In this document: one piece after another, positions 45,084-53,393 of the stretch
How the letters are laid out: the number at the start of each line of letters is the position of its first letter
How positions within the stretch are numbered: position 1 is the first letter of the stretch
Program-made: the position numbers and the translations under genes
Notes under the pieces: model-generated
The model's input: only the letters and a program-made list of their open reading frames with translations
What the model was told of the DNA's origin: nothing
Databases searched by the model: none
Source of the DNA: Novosphingobium nitrogenifigens DSM 19370
Lineage (GTDB): Bacteria; Pseudomonadota; Alphaproteobacteria; Sphingomonadales; Sphingomonadaceae
NCBI RefSeq assembly: GCF_000192575.1
Contig: NZ_GL876931.1
Location: forward strand, 280,483 to 344,482
DNA: 64,000 nucleotides
Reading direction: 5' to 3'

Positions 45084-46847
45084 TCACCGGGCCGGATGGC
45101 CCAGTGTCCAGACATAGGCGGCGACTTTGCGGATGTCCTCGTCGGTGAGGTCGGCGCCGCCCCGGGCAGGCATCGGGCCGCCGGCATTTTTGGGCTGGGG
45201 CACGCCATTGCGGATCACCTTGGCAAACGAGGCCGGAGTCCCGTCGGCCCAGAGCCAGGTGGGGCCGACAAGAGCGGGGCCTGCCGAGCTGCCGCGTCCA
45301 TCAGACCCGTGGCAACCGCTGCAGGTGCCGCCTTTGAGTTCGCCCAGAAAGATGCGGCGGCCGGTGTCGACATCGGCAGCATTCGCGCCGTCGGGAAGAG
45401 GCGCGGCACGGGCGACCGGCGCGGCAACGACCGGGGTTGGGGTGGCCTCGGGAGCGGGTGCCAGCGGAGCGTCGGGCGATCCGCGATAGGTCACGCGCCA
45501 GATCGTGCCGCGCACGTCATCGGCGATATAGAGCGCGCCGTCGGGGCCCTGCGCAAGACCGGCAGGACGATGGGCGGCGCGGCCCGGTTCGCGGGTTGCA
45601 CCGGCAAAACCGTCGGCAAAGCGGATCCACGGTCCCGCCTTGGCCCCGTTGCGCAAGGGCTGGAACACGACCTGATACCCGGCTTGGGGCGCGGGCGCGC
45701 GGTTCCACGATCCGTGAAAGGCAATGAAGACGCCGTTGTCATAGGCGCCCGGGAACCCGGCACTTGTGGCAGAGGGATGCCAGGCGAGGACATCGTTCGG
45801 GGCCCAGTGCGCCGGGAAAGCGGCGACGGGGCCTTTCTTTCCGGCGCAGCGCCCGACGGCCTTGCCGCCGTTGCCGCCATATTCCGGGGCGAGCACCAGT
45901 TTGCCCTTGGGGGCGTCGTAGTAACAGGCGGGCCAGCCGAAATCGTCGCCTGCGGCCGGGGCGATCAGTTCCTCGGCGGGAAGTTCGACCCCCTGTTCGG
46001 TTGTATAGAGTGCGGGCCAGTTCTGGCTCAGTTGATCGCGACCGTGCTGGACTGCATAGATCCGCCCGGCTGCATCGAAAGTGATCCCGCCGGTGTTGCG
46101 GATGCCGGTGGCCCAGCGTTCGGCGGCCGAGAACGGCTGTTCGCGAGCGTCGGCGCGGTATTTCCAGATCCCGGCATGGGTAGCCAGTTGCAGGCAGGGA
46201 TCGATGCCTTTGGACAGCGGCTGGCGATCCTGTTCCTGGCAGGTGTTCGAAGGAGAGCCCATGTTGACGAACAGATTGCCTTGGGCATCGATGGCAAAGG
46301 GATGCATCGGGTGATTGCCGTCGAGCGGCATGCCTTTCACGACGACTTCAGCGGGGCCGGTGGGTTCGAGCCGTCCGGGCGCGACCGGATAGCGAACGAT
46401 GCTGTCGTTGGTTTCGACATAGAGCCCACCCCGCCACAGGGCGATGCCGTCACCCCCGGCATTGCCCTGTCCGGTGGTGGGGCCAAAGCGCAGGATCTGG
46501 TCGGCATGGCCGTCGCCGTCGCTGTCCTTGAGCGCGACGAGGAAGGCTCCGGTCACCGGCGGAAAATTGCGGTAATAGCGGCCCGACCAGCTGTTGACGT
46601 AAACGGTGCCGTCCGCCGCGATCGCCATGTGGCGGGTATGGCCGAGATTGTCGGCAAAAACCGTCGCGCAAAATCCGGGGGGGAGAGTGATCCCGGTTTC
46701 TGGCGGGTTGCAGGTGTCGGGTACGAGGGGCGCAGGCGCAGGCGCAGGGGTGGCGGCCCCGGCCGGGCTCGGCGCTTTTACGCCTGCGACAAGCGCAAAC
46801 CCGCCGAGTGCGGCAAGAACGATGGCGGCGGTCGTGGTCCTGGACAT
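45084..46847 (-). CDS. Sorbosone dehydrogenase-like propeller fused to cytochrome c
   Basis: This 587-residue secreted oxidoreductase has a signal segment (AIVLAALGGFALVAGVKAPSPAGA), then a glucose/sorbosone dehydrogenase-type beta-propeller (GFCATVFADNLGHTRHMAIAADGTVYVNSW; AWHPSATSAGFPGAYDNGVFIAFHGSWNR; HRPAGLAQGPDGALYIADD) to about residue 470. A Pro/Ala linker leads to a C-terminal class I cytochrome c domain with CSGCH (Cys509, Cys512, His513) and a distal Met near 559 (GGPMPARGG). It would oxidise a sugar or alcohol in the periplasm, probably with PQQ, and pass electrons to its own heme. The frame continues upstream over the next gene, but the signal peptide fixes the start. Confidence 0.85.
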   Translation of the reverse strand: MSRTTTAAIVLAALGGFALVAGVKAPSPAGAATPAPAPAPLVPDTCNPPETGITLPPGFCATVFADNLGHTRHMAIAADGTVYVNSWSGRYYRNFPPVTGAFLVALKDSDGDGHADQILRFGPTTGQGNAGGDGIALWRGGLYVETNDSIVRYPVAPGRLEPTGPAEVVVKGMPLDGNHPMHPFAIDAQGNLFVNMGSPSNTCQEQDRQPLSKGIDPCLQLATHAGIWKYRADAREQPFSAAERWATGIRNTGGITFDAAGRIYAVQHGRDQLSQNWPALYTTEQGVELPAEELIAPAAGDDFGWPACYYDAPKGKLVLAPEYGGNGGKAVGRCAGKKGPVAAFPAHWAPNDVLAWHPSATSAGFPGAYDNGVFIAFHGSWNRAPAPQAGYQVVFQPLRNGAKAGPWIRFADGFAGATREPGRAAHRPAGLAQGPDGALYIADDVRGTIWRVTYRGSPDAPLAPAPEATPTPVVAAPVARAAPLPDGANAADVDTGRRIFLGELKGGTCSGCHGSDGRGSSAGPALVGPTWLWADGTPASFAKVIRNGVPQPKNAGGPMPARGGADLTDEDIRKVAAYVWTLGHPAR

Positions 46848-46882
46848 GATCGGGTCTCGTCGGGTCGAAAAAAGGGGGGCGT

Positions 46883-47860
46883 TCAGCGGGGAACTGGCAC
46901 GAGCCGGAACGGCAATTGCACCGGAGGCGCCTTGTCGGGAGAAAACAGGCCGGAAAGCTGTCCCTGGACGTACCAGCCCTGTTGCCCCAGGCTGTCGACC
47001 CCGGTCGGTTCCTTGATCCCTTCGGCCAGGGGTTCGACATGGACATCGGTGCCCGAAACGATCAGCCGGTCGATCCGGCCTGCGCCTTCGGCCAGAAGGA
47101 ACGTCATGCCGTGAAAGGCGCGCATGCCGTCGGGGGATTTGAGCGGACGGTCCGGCGCGAGGTGCACCACGGCCCCGGCGCTGCCGTCCGCGTTCCGGGT
47201 GACGCGGTAAAGCGACCCGTCGCGCACATTGGTAAGATAGAGCGCGCCATCCGAACCAAAGGCAATGCCGTCGAGCCCGCCCTTGCGCGGGGTGGCGGAT
47301 TCGAAAATCGGGTCCTGTGCCCAGATTTCGAGCGCCTTTGCCCCCGGTTTCCAGCGCAGGACATGCGGTTGTCCGGTGTCGGTCACATAGATCGCGCCGT
47401 CGGGCCCGAGTGCGATGTCGTTGCAGACCGGCGCTTCGCCGGGCAGGGCAAGGCTGATGCGGCCTTTGCCGGTCTTGAGGTCGAACGCCTTGAGCCAGTG
47501 GCCCGGATCGGCCCCTTCGACATGGGTGGCCGGGGCGGGAAAGCTGTTGGTGCAGGTCCACAACAGATGATGGCGGGGATCGGCAAGCACGCCGAACAGG
47601 GCGCCGCTGCCGTATTGGCCCGGCGCGATGAAGTGGTCGACATGCCCGTCGGCCAAACGGACCCGCAGGACGCCGCCGGTCATGCTGCCGACATAGGCCG
47701 TGCCGCCGGGCAGGATCGAGACGCTTTCGGGATGAAGGCGATCGCCCGGCAGGTCGATGGCGTGAGGGACATCGGGCCGGGGGGTGTCGGCAAATGCGGA
47801 CGCGCCCGGCACAAGGGCGGCGCCGACAAGCAGGCCGGAGAGGATGGAACGGGGCATCAT
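46883..47860 (-). CDS. SMP-30/gluconolactonase-like secreted propeller
   Basis: This 325-residue protein has a Sec signal (LLVGAALVPGASAFA) and a six-bladed propeller of the SMP-30/LRE type: HPESVSILPGGTAYVGSMTGGVLRV, CNDIALGPDGAIYVTDTG, GLDGIAFGSDGALYLTNVRDGSLYRV and GWYVQGQLSGLFSP. It is 35 bp upstream of the sorbosone dehydrogenase gene on the same strand. The pair may oxidise a sugar and hydrolyse the lactone in the periplasm, which is inference. The start lies at the first of two ATGs. Confidence 0.75.
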   Translation of the reverse strand: MMPRSILSGLLVGAALVPGASAFADTPRPDVPHAIDLPGDRLHPESVSILPGGTAYVGSMTGGVLRVRLADGHVDHFIAPGQYGSGALFGVLADPRHHLLWTCTNSFPAPATHVEGADPGHWLKAFDLKTGKGRISLALPGEAPVCNDIALGPDGAIYVTDTGQPHVLRWKPGAKALEIWAQDPIFESATPRKGGLDGIAFGSDGALYLTNVRDGSLYRVTRNADGSAGAVVHLAPDRPLKSPDGMRAFHGMTFLLAEGAGRIDRLIVSGTDVHVEPLAEGIKEPTGVDSLGQQGWYVQGQLSGLFSPDKAPPVQLPFRLVPVPR

Positions 47861-48211
47861 GGGAAGGCATCCATTCGCAACGCGATTGCCGCGCCACTCA
47901 ACAGGATCGCGCGGGGTTTGCCAAGTGGACGCTTATCAAGGGTATATGAGGGGACGAGGGCAGGGCTTTTCAGCGCCGGGTCTTTTGCCACAGCCGCCAC
48001 AGGCAATAGCCGGTCGTCGCCGAAACCGCCGCCAGACCGAGCATGACGGCGGCCGCAGCCAGCCCGCTCAGGATCAGCGAGCGGATGAGTTCGGCAATGA
48101 TGGTAATCGCCGTTTTCAAACCGGAGCGACTTTCCCTCAAGATTTTGTCGGCATCATACTCTCGGTTGATGCACACGACGCTTTCAACTGGTTATAACGA
48201 ACGAGGAGAAA
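47861..48211. other. Divergent region upstream of the propeller and deacetylase genes
   Basis: These 351 bp hold only a doubtful 68-codon frame (47970-48176, minus). The rest shows no RNA gene or hairpin. It must carry the leftward promoter of the propeller-cytochrome pair and the rightward promoter of the deacetylase; no convincing hexamers were found. Confidence 0.5.
47970..48176 (-). CDS. Possible small single-pass membrane protein
   Basis: A GTG-initiated frame of 68 residues would encode a hydrophilic N-terminus, one hydrophobic segment (SLILSGLAAAAVMLGLAAVSATTGYCL) and a basic tail (WRLWQKTRR), a positive-inside pattern. No ribosome binding site is evident and the family is unknown. 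The membrane segment and basic tail keep it in the list, at low confidence. Confidence 0.35.
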   Translation of the reverse strand: MCINREYDADKILRESRSGLKTAITIIAELIRSLILSGLAAAAVMLGLAAVSATTGYCLWRLWQKTRR

Positions 48212-49249
48212 TTGTCGTTCCATCTGTCGGGATCAATCGTGCAAAATTTCAAGGTGCGCTTTCCTCGCTTGTCTTCGCGTTTCCGGATCAAGGCCTTGGC
48301 GGCAGGGACCGCAGCGGTTGTTCTTGCCGCTTTTGCTCCCGTTTCGGCCCATGCCGGGGCGCCCAAGGCACCTCGCGCGTCGGTCGCGCTGACGTTCGAC
48401 GATCTGCCGGGCATCGTGCTGAAGCCCGAGCAAGGCTATGTCGACGAAACCAATGAAAAGCTGCTGGAGCGGCTGCATCACTACCATTTCCCGGCGATCG
48501 GTTTCGTCAACGAGGGCAAGCTCGACGAGATTGTGCGCGAGCGGCAGATCGCCAATCTTGAACGCTGGATCAAGGCCGGGCACGATCTGGGCAACCACAC
48601 CTTTTCCCACGGTTCGCCCAATGCCCTCGGGGCCGAAGGCTATATCGCCGACATCGCTCGGGGTGAGCGGGTGATCCGTCCGATGATGGAAAAGGCGCAT
48701 CGCCGCCTGCAATGGTTCCGCCATCCCTATCTCGAAACCGGCAGCCCTGCGGCCGTCAAGGATCGGATCGACGCCTGGCTGACGGCGCATGGCTATCGCA
48801 TCGCGCCGGTCACGATCGACTGTGACGACTGGGAATTCGCAGAACCCTATGACGAAGCGGTGATGACCGGGAACAAGGCGCAGGCCGAACGCATCCGCAA
48901 CGTCTACCTCGCCTATACCGAACGGACCATCGGCTGGTATCGCAAGGGCGCGCGCGTCCTGTTCGGGCGCGACATTTCCTATGTCATGCTGCTCCACGAT
49001 ACCCGTCTCAATGCCGACAGCCTCGATGGTCTTGCCGCGATCTTCAAGCGACAGAACATGAAGCCGGTCGCATTGGACAAGGCCATGCGCGACCCCGCCT
49101 ACAAGACGCCCGACGGCTATCAGGGCAAGGACGGGATCGAGTGGCTCGAACGCTGGTCGCTGGCGCTCCACAAGGATCTGCCGTGGAACGAGTACGAGGA
49201 AGTGCCCAAGCCGATCAGCGAGGAATACAACAAGCTCGACAACCGCTGA
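48212..49249 (+). CDS. Secreted polysaccharide deacetylase-family protein
   Basis: This 345-residue NodB-type carbohydrate esterase has a long signal peptide (ALAAGTAAVVLAAFAPVSAHAG) and the catalytic motifs VALTFDDLPG (motif 1 Asp-Asp), GHDLGNHTFSH (motif 2 HxxxH), FRHPYLETG (motif 3 Arg) and a late MLLHDTRLNADSL. All metal ligands look intact. It would remove acetyl groups from peptidoglycan or a surface glycan in the periplasm. The start is a TTG with GAGGAG immediately upstream (three-base spacer); no ATG is available before the signal peptide. Confidence 0.85.
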   Translation: MSFHLSGSIVQNFKVRFPRLSSRFRIKALAAGTAAVVLAAFAPVSAHAGAPKAPRASVALTFDDLPGIVLKPEQGYVDETNEKLLERLHHYHFPAIGFVNEGKLDEIVRERQIANLERWIKAGHDLGNHTFSHGSPNALGAEGYIADIARGERVIRPMMEKAHRRLQWFRHPYLETGSPAAVKDRIDAWLTAHGYRIAPVTIDCDDWEFAEPYDEAVMTGNKAQAERIRNVYLAYTERTIGWYRKGARVLFGRDISYVMLLHDTRLNADSLDGLAAIFKRQNMKPVALDKAMRDPAYKTPDGYQGKDGIEWLERWSLALHKDLPWNEYEEVPKPISEEYNKLDNR

Positions 49250-49262
49250 TCGCCCGATCCCC

Positions 49263-49463
49263 TCAGCGGAACATGGCGGAGAAGAAGGCGATTCCTGCCA
49301 CGATCACCGAACTTCCCGCGATCGGCGCGATCAGCAGGAAGAGGATGTTGTAGGCCAGTACCAGCCCGACCACGCGCTGCCCGGTCTTGTTCAGACGGGG
49401 GCGTCGCGGTTCGGGCCGGTTCGGCGGGACAGACGGCCATTCGTTGCGCAAGTCGAGAAACAT
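49263..49463 (-). CDS. Small membrane protein, hypothetical
   Basis: This 66-residue protein has a hydrophilic Pro/Arg-rich N-terminus (NEWPSVPPNRPEPRRPRLNKTG) and two close hydrophobic stretches (VVGLVLAYNILFLLIAPIAG and SSVIVAGIAFFSAMF), reading as a two-helix inner-membrane protein. ATG 49463 has AAGG nine bases upstream; a GTG at 49481 would add six residues and would lie inside the tandem repeat. Function unknown. It converges on the deacetylase with 13 bp between. Confidence 0.6.
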   Translation of the reverse strand: MFLDLRNEWPSVPPNRPEPRRPRLNKTGQRVVGLVLAYNILFLLIAPIAGSSVIVAGIAFFSAMFR

Positions 49464-49476
49464 GGCAGCGCACCTT

Positions 49477-49514
49477 GTCACGTGTTTGATACCGGGTCAC
49501 GTGTTTGAGACCGG
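49477..49514. repeat. 19-bp tandem direct repeat
   Basis: GTCACGTGTTTGATACCGG is followed directly by GTCACGTGTTTGAGACCGG, with one mismatch. Each unit contains the palindrome CACGTG. It lies just upstream of the small membrane protein gene and about 170 bp before hrpB. Confidence 0.8.
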
Positions 49515-49683
49515 ATCTGGCGAGCGCGAGTCTTCCCGCCTGGGCCGCAACGATACCATGGCGTCAAGGAGAGTAAATCCAGCCTTCCGGGTAGGATAAT
49601 GCATTCTTTGGTCCGATCCGGGGGCGAACGCGGGGCCTTTGCTGTGCCTCGCCAGCCGGGGCGGGGCCCGCTATGGGGATCGG

Positions 49684-52170
49684 GTGAGCGATCCTTTCCT
49701 TGACCTTCCGATCCATGCCGTTCTTCCCGAGCTGGTGGCCGCGCTCGACCGCACGCCTGCGGCCGTCCTGATCGCGCCGCCGGGGGCGGGCAAGACCACC
49801 GCGGTTGCGCCAGCCCTGATCGAGCGTGACTGGTGCGAGGGTTCGGTGATCGTGCTCTCGCCCCGGCGCGTCGCCGCCCGCGCGGCGGCCGAACGCATGG
49901 CCGAACTTCTTGGCGAACAGGCAGGCGAGACGGTCGGCTATGTCACCCGCCTCGACAGTCGTCGGTCCGCTTCGACGCGCATTCTGGTTATGACCGAGGC
50001 CATTTTCGTGGCCACCGTTCTGGGCGATCCCGAACTGGAAGGCGTTTCGGCCGTCCTGTTCGACGAAGCGCACGAACGGCATCTCGACGCCGATCTCGGC
50101 CTTGCTCTCGCGATCGAGGCGCAATCGGTGCTGCGTCCCGATCTGCGCCTTGTCGTCATGTCTGCAACGCTCGACGGCGCGCGCTTTGCCGCCCTGTTCG
50201 AAAAGGCGGGGCAGGAGCCCGCGCTGGTCGAAAGCGAGGGGCGTGCCCATCCGCTCGAACTGCGCTGGCTCGGCTCGCGTCCCGATCTGACAGTCGAGGC
50301 CCAGACCGCCTCGGCGATCCAGCGCGCATGGGGCGAAACGAGCGGCGATATTCTCGCGTTCCTTCCCGGCGTTCGCCAGATCGAGCGTGTTGCCGACCTT
50401 TTGGGGGAACGCCTGCCGCATGCGCTGGTGCTGCCCCTGCACGGGCAAGTCGAACCGGCCGGGCAGCGCGCCGCGATTCGCCGGGATCGCGAAGGACGCC
50501 GCCGGATCGTGCTCGCGACCAGCATCGCCGAAACCTCGCTCACGCTCGACGGCGTGTCGGTGGTGGTCGATGCGGGCCTGTCGCGCCATGCCGAATTCGA
50601 CAAAGTGGCAGGGGTGACGCGGCTTGTTACCACGCGCGCCAGTCAGGCTTCGGCGGCGCAGCGCGCCGGACGTGCCGCGCGACAGGGGCCGGGCGTCGCC
50701 TATCGTCTGTGGGAAGAGGCTGCCCATGCCGGGCGTCCCGCTTTCGATCCGCCCGAAATCCTGACGCAGGATCTTGCCCCGCTTGCCTTGACTCTGGCTC
50801 AGTGGGGCGCGGCTGACGCCGGGGCGCTGGCCTGGCTCGATCCACCTCCTGCGCCGGCTCTGGCTTCGGCGCGAGCAACTCTCGCCGCGCTCGGTGCGCT
50901 TGACGGGGAAGGGCGGATCACTGCGCATGGCCGGGCGATGGCGCGCATGCCGATGGAGCCCGCGCTTGCCCACATGCTGCTGTTTGCCGCCGGTCATGGC
51001 CGGGACGCGGCTGAAACGGCGGCGCGCCTTGCTCTGCTTTTGCAGGAACGCGGCCTTGGCGGGCGCAGCGAGGATCTCGCGCGACGGCTCGACAGCTGGA
51101 ACGGCGACCGTTCGGGCCGGGCCGGGGCGGCGCGCCAGTTGGCCGGGCGCTGGGCCGGGGCGGCGTTGCGGCTGGCGGTCGCGGGTCACGACGACGGGGC
51201 CGAGATGCCGCCCGGCGTCTTTCTGGCCGAAGCGTTTCCCGACCGGATCGCCCGGGCCCGCGCGGCGAGCGGCGAAGACTGGTTGGCCTCGGGCGGGCGC
51301 GGTTATCGGCTCGACCCGGCTTCTCCGCTCGCGACCGCGCGCTGGCTGGTCATCGGCGATGCGCAAGGGGAAGCGCGCGGCGCGCGGATCACGGCTGCAC
51401 TTGCGCTCGATGAAGCCGACATCCAGCAGTTTCTGCCGCATCGGATCGAGGATCGGCTCACGCTCGACTGGAATGCGAGCGAACGGCGCGTCGAGGCGCG
51501 CCGCGAACGGCGGCTGGGATCGATCGTGCTGGCCCGTGTGCCCGACCCTTCGCCCGACAATGCGGCGGTGGTCGCCCGGCTGATCGCGGCTGTGCGCGAG
51601 GGAGGATTTGATCTGTTGCCGCTGGGCACGGCAAGTCGGGCGCTGCTGTCGCGTGCGCGCTATGCGGGGCTTGCCGCGCTCGATCCGGCCCTGTTGATCG
51701 AGGTCGCCGACGAATGGCTGGCGCCTTTGCTGAAAGGGCGGCGTGATCTCGACGTCGCGGCGGGGCGGTTGCATGAGGCCTTGCTCGATCGACTCGACTG
51801 GAACGAGCGGCAGGAACTCGACCGGCTGGCTCCGGCGCAGTTCCGCTCGCCCGCCGGAACGAGCCATCCGATCGATTACGATCATGACGGCGGGCCGACG
51901 GTCGAACTGCGGGTGCAGGCTCTGTTCGGGCTCGACCGTCATCCGACCATCGGTCAGCCGCCGCGCCCGCTGCTCTTGTCCCTGACGTCGCCGGGCGGGC
52001 GTCCGATCCAGACTACGGCCGATTTGCCCGGTTTCTGGCGTGGGTCCTGGCGCGACGTGGTCAAGGACATGAAGGGGCGGTATCCCAGGCATCGCTGGCC
52101 CGACACGCCCTGGACCGAGGACCCCAGTCTCAAGACCCGCAATGCGTTCGAGGCGCAGAAGGGGAAGTGA
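49684..52170 (+). CDS. hrpB: ATP-dependent helicase HrpB
   Basis: This 828-residue DEAH-box RNA-type helicase has a Walker A motif (IAPPGAGKTT), DEAHERH, SATLDG, the helicase C domain (FLPGVRQIERV; VVDAGLSRHAEFD; QRAGRAARQGPG) and the HrpB-specific C-terminal domain (GGPTVELRVQALFGLDRHPTIG; PLLLSLTSPGGRPIQTTADLPGFW). The GTG at 49684, with GGGGAT upstream, is chosen; an ATG at 49639 adds 15 residues without similarity. The protein is widely conserved in Proteobacteria; its cellular RNA substrate is poorly defined. Confidence 0.93.
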   Translation: MSDPFLDLPIHAVLPELVAALDRTPAAVLIAPPGAGKTTAVAPALIERDWCEGSVIVLSPRRVAARAAAERMAELLGEQAGETVGYVTRLDSRRSASTRILVMTEAIFVATVLGDPELEGVSAVLFDEAHERHLDADLGLALAIEAQSVLRPDLRLVVMSATLDGARFAALFEKAGQEPALVESEGRAHPLELRWLGSRPDLTVEAQTASAIQRAWGETSGDILAFLPGVRQIERVADLLGERLPHALVLPLHGQVEPAGQRAAIRRDREGRRRIVLATSIAETSLTLDGVSVVVDAGLSRHAEFDKVAGVTRLVTTRASQASAAQRAGRAARQGPGVAYRLWEEAAHAGRPAFDPPEILTQDLAPLALTLAQWGAADAGALAWLDPPPAPALASARATLAALGALDGEGRITAHGRAMARMPMEPALAHMLLFAAGHGRDAAETAARLALLLQERGLGGRSEDLARRLDSWNGDRSGRAGAARQLAGRWAGAALRLAVAGHDDGAEMPPGVFLAEAFPDRIARARAASGEDWLASGGRGYRLDPASPLATARWLVIGDAQGEARGARITAALALDEADIQQFLPHRIEDRLTLDWNASERRVEARRERRLGSIVLARVPDPSPDNAAVVARLIAAVREGGFDLLPLGTASRALLSRARYAGLAALDPALLIEVADEWLAPLLKGRRDLDVAAGRLHEALLDRLDWNERQELDRLAPAQFRSPAGTSHPIDYDHDGGPTVELRVQALFGLDRHPTIGQPPRPLLLSLTSPGGRPIQTTADLPGFWRGSWRDVVKDMKGRYPRHRWPDTPWTEDPSLKTRNAFEAQKGK

Positions 52171-52258
52171 AACGGGCTCTGGCCCGTCTTTCGCGCCCGA
52201 CCTTTCGCTATCGCGGCAAAGTTGGACTTGATTTCACCCATGATTCGGATGCAAGCGG

Positions 52259-52543
52259 ATGCCCATGCCTGCACGCATCTATCAACGCCCGAAAAACGCC
52301 CTGCAGTCCGGCAAGGCCCGGATGAATGACTGGCTGCTCGAATTCGCTCCGGCGGAGGCGAAGAAGCCCGATCCCCTGACCGGCTGGGCCGGTTCGGGTG
52401 ATACCCAGCAGCAGGTCGTGTTGCGCTTTGGCAGCGAGGCAGAGGCCCGCGCCTATGCCGACCGCTATGGTATCGAGGTACACATCACCCCGACTCCGCC
52501 GCGCCGCCTCAAGCTGCAGAGCTACGCCGACAACTTCCGCTGA
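52259..52543 (+). CDS. NDUFS4-like complex I accessory subunit
   Basis: This 94-residue protein belongs to the ETC complex I subunit (NDUFS4/18 kDa) family found in alphaproteobacteria and mitochondria. It has the family start ARIYQRPKNALQSGKARMNDWLLEF, WAGSGDTQQQVVLRFGSEAEARAYADRYGIEV and the ending KLQSYADNFR. It would sit on the peripheral arm of NADH:ubiquinone oxidoreductase. Starts at 52259 and 52265 are both possible. The genes for the core complex are not in this window. Confidence 0.88.
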   Translation: MPMPARIYQRPKNALQSGKARMNDWLLEFAPAEAKKPDPLTGWAGSGDTQQQVVLRFGSEAEARAYADRYGIEVHITPTPPRRLKLQSYADNFR

Positions 52544-52569
52544 GATCTGTTTTTGCGATCTGTTTTTGC
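52544..52569. repeat. 13-bp exact tandem repeat
   Basis: GATCTGTTTTTGC occurs twice in direct succession, immediately after the complex I subunit stop codon. Confidence 0.85.
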
Positions 52570-52589
52570 CGGGTTATTCTTTTCCCGGC
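52568..52589 (+). terminator. Hairpin after the complex I subunit gene
   Basis: GCCGGG and CCCGGC flank a T-rich loop. The T-runs of the tandem repeat lie upstream, so it is a modest terminator candidate for the complex I subunit gene, placed just before the SRP RNA promoter. Confidence 0.45.
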
Positions 52590-52618
52590 TTGCAATTCGC
52601 GGAAAGGGTGGCCATAGG
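52590..52618 (+). promoter_or_regulatory. Candidate promoter of the SRP RNA
   Basis: TTGCAA (52590-52595) and CATAGG (52613-52618) are 17 bp apart. The predicted start, around 52625, coincides with the 5' strand of the RNA stem. Confidence 0.55.
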
Positions 52619-52624
52619 CCGGAC

Positions 52625-52716
52625 CGGGAGTCGGGTGGACGTTTGCGTTCGCCAACCTGGTCAGGTCCGGAAGGAAGCAGCCACAACGAGTTGCGGCGGG
52701 TCGCCCGGCTCCTTTT
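52625..52716 (+). ncRNA. ffs: Signal recognition particle RNA (4.5S, small bacterial type)
   Basis: The invariant SRP core is present: GGTCAGGTCCGGAAGGAAGC around 52659-52678, followed by AGCC, which forms the Ffh-binding internal loops. The 5' strand GGGAGTCGGGTGGAC pairs with GTCGCCCGGCTCC at the 3' end, and TTTTT follows. The length of about 92 nt fits the Alu-less bacterial RNA. It binds Ffh for co-translational membrane targeting. Ends are estimated from pairing and the candidate promoter. Confidence 0.92.
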
Positions 52717-52721
52717 TCGAT

Positions 52722-52752
52722 AGCCCACCCAGTGCCTCAGGCCGGGTGGGCT
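52722..52752. terminator. Hairpin between SRP RNA and the opposed DUF4188 gene
   Basis: AGCCCACCC pairs perfectly with GGGTGGGCT. It stands between two convergent units and probably insulates them, although neither side has a long T-run. Confidence 0.6.
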
Positions 52753-52761
52753 TCGTGCTTT

Positions 52762-53304
52762 TCAGACCCCTTCTTCCTTTTCATCGACGGCGCCGTTGCC
52801 CCGGGTGTCGGGCTTTGCATCGGGCTTGATCCCGGTCATCCGCGATCGCGCGGTCTCGCGGCGTTCGGTAACGGGGACGGTTCCGGCAACTTTGCCCAAT
52901 CCGAACTTGGGCATGTTGGCATAGATCGTTTCGAGACCCCGGCGCGGGACGAGATAGGTCTCGTGGAAAATCCCGACGCTGTCGTTCTGCCTGCTTGCCT
53001 GATTGAACGCGTGCCATGCGGGCAGGTGATGCTTGTCGGCGGCGCGGGCATAGCGTTCGAGGCTGTCGAAATCGCGCCAGTATTGCGCCAACAGGACCGT
53101 GCGCCAGGGCTGGAACAGGTTTTCGGCGCCCAGGAACCCGCTGTCGGGATCACGGGTCAGTTCATCGATCATCGGCCCCATCGCGCGGGCGACGGGCAGC
53201 CATTGGCTGACCTGCATGAAGCGGTTGATGCGCATGCCGATCAGGAACACGACCAGCGGTCCGTCATGGCGGGCGGTAAAACGGCCCGGCTGAATGATCG
53301 GCAT
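52762..53304 (-). CDS. DUF4188-family protein
   Basis: This 180-residue protein matches the DUF4188 pattern, a ferredoxin-like alpha/beta fold distantly related to heme monooxygenase or dehydratase domains: FTARHDGPLVVFLIGMRINRFMQVSQWLPVARAMGPMIDEL, WRTVLLAQYWRDFDSLERYARA, HLPAWHAFN and GIFHETYLVP, with a conserved His near the end of the core. The C-terminal 40 residues are charged and probably disordered. GGGAG precedes the ATG by eight bases. The function of the family is not established; some relatives are listed as phenylacetaldoxime-dehydratase-like. Confidence 0.78.
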   Translation of the reverse strand: MPIIQPGRFTARHDGPLVVFLIGMRINRFMQVSQWLPVARAMGPMIDELTRDPDSGFLGAENLFQPWRTVLLAQYWRDFDSLERYARAADKHHLPAWHAFNQASRQNDSVGIFHETYLVPRRGLETIYANMPKFGLGKVAGTVPVTERRETARSRMTGIKPDAKPDTRGNGAVDEKEEGV

Positions 53305-53393
53305 GAACGATTCTCCCCCTGTCTCGTGCGCGATATGTGGAAGGGCGGGCTCGGGACATTCGACAATCGCGCGTGCAACCGGTAGCTAGCGGG

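Noticed and set aside
46848..47897. Upstream extension of the sorbosone dehydrogenase frame over the SMP-30 gene
   Set aside because: The extension is Arg/Pro-rich and out of frame with a well-formed propeller gene; a signal peptide at 46847 gives a natural start.
49564..52092. An 842-codon open frame opposite hrpB
   Set aside because: The plus strand encodes all helicase motifs; the antisense product has none and is dominated by Arg, Gln and Pro.
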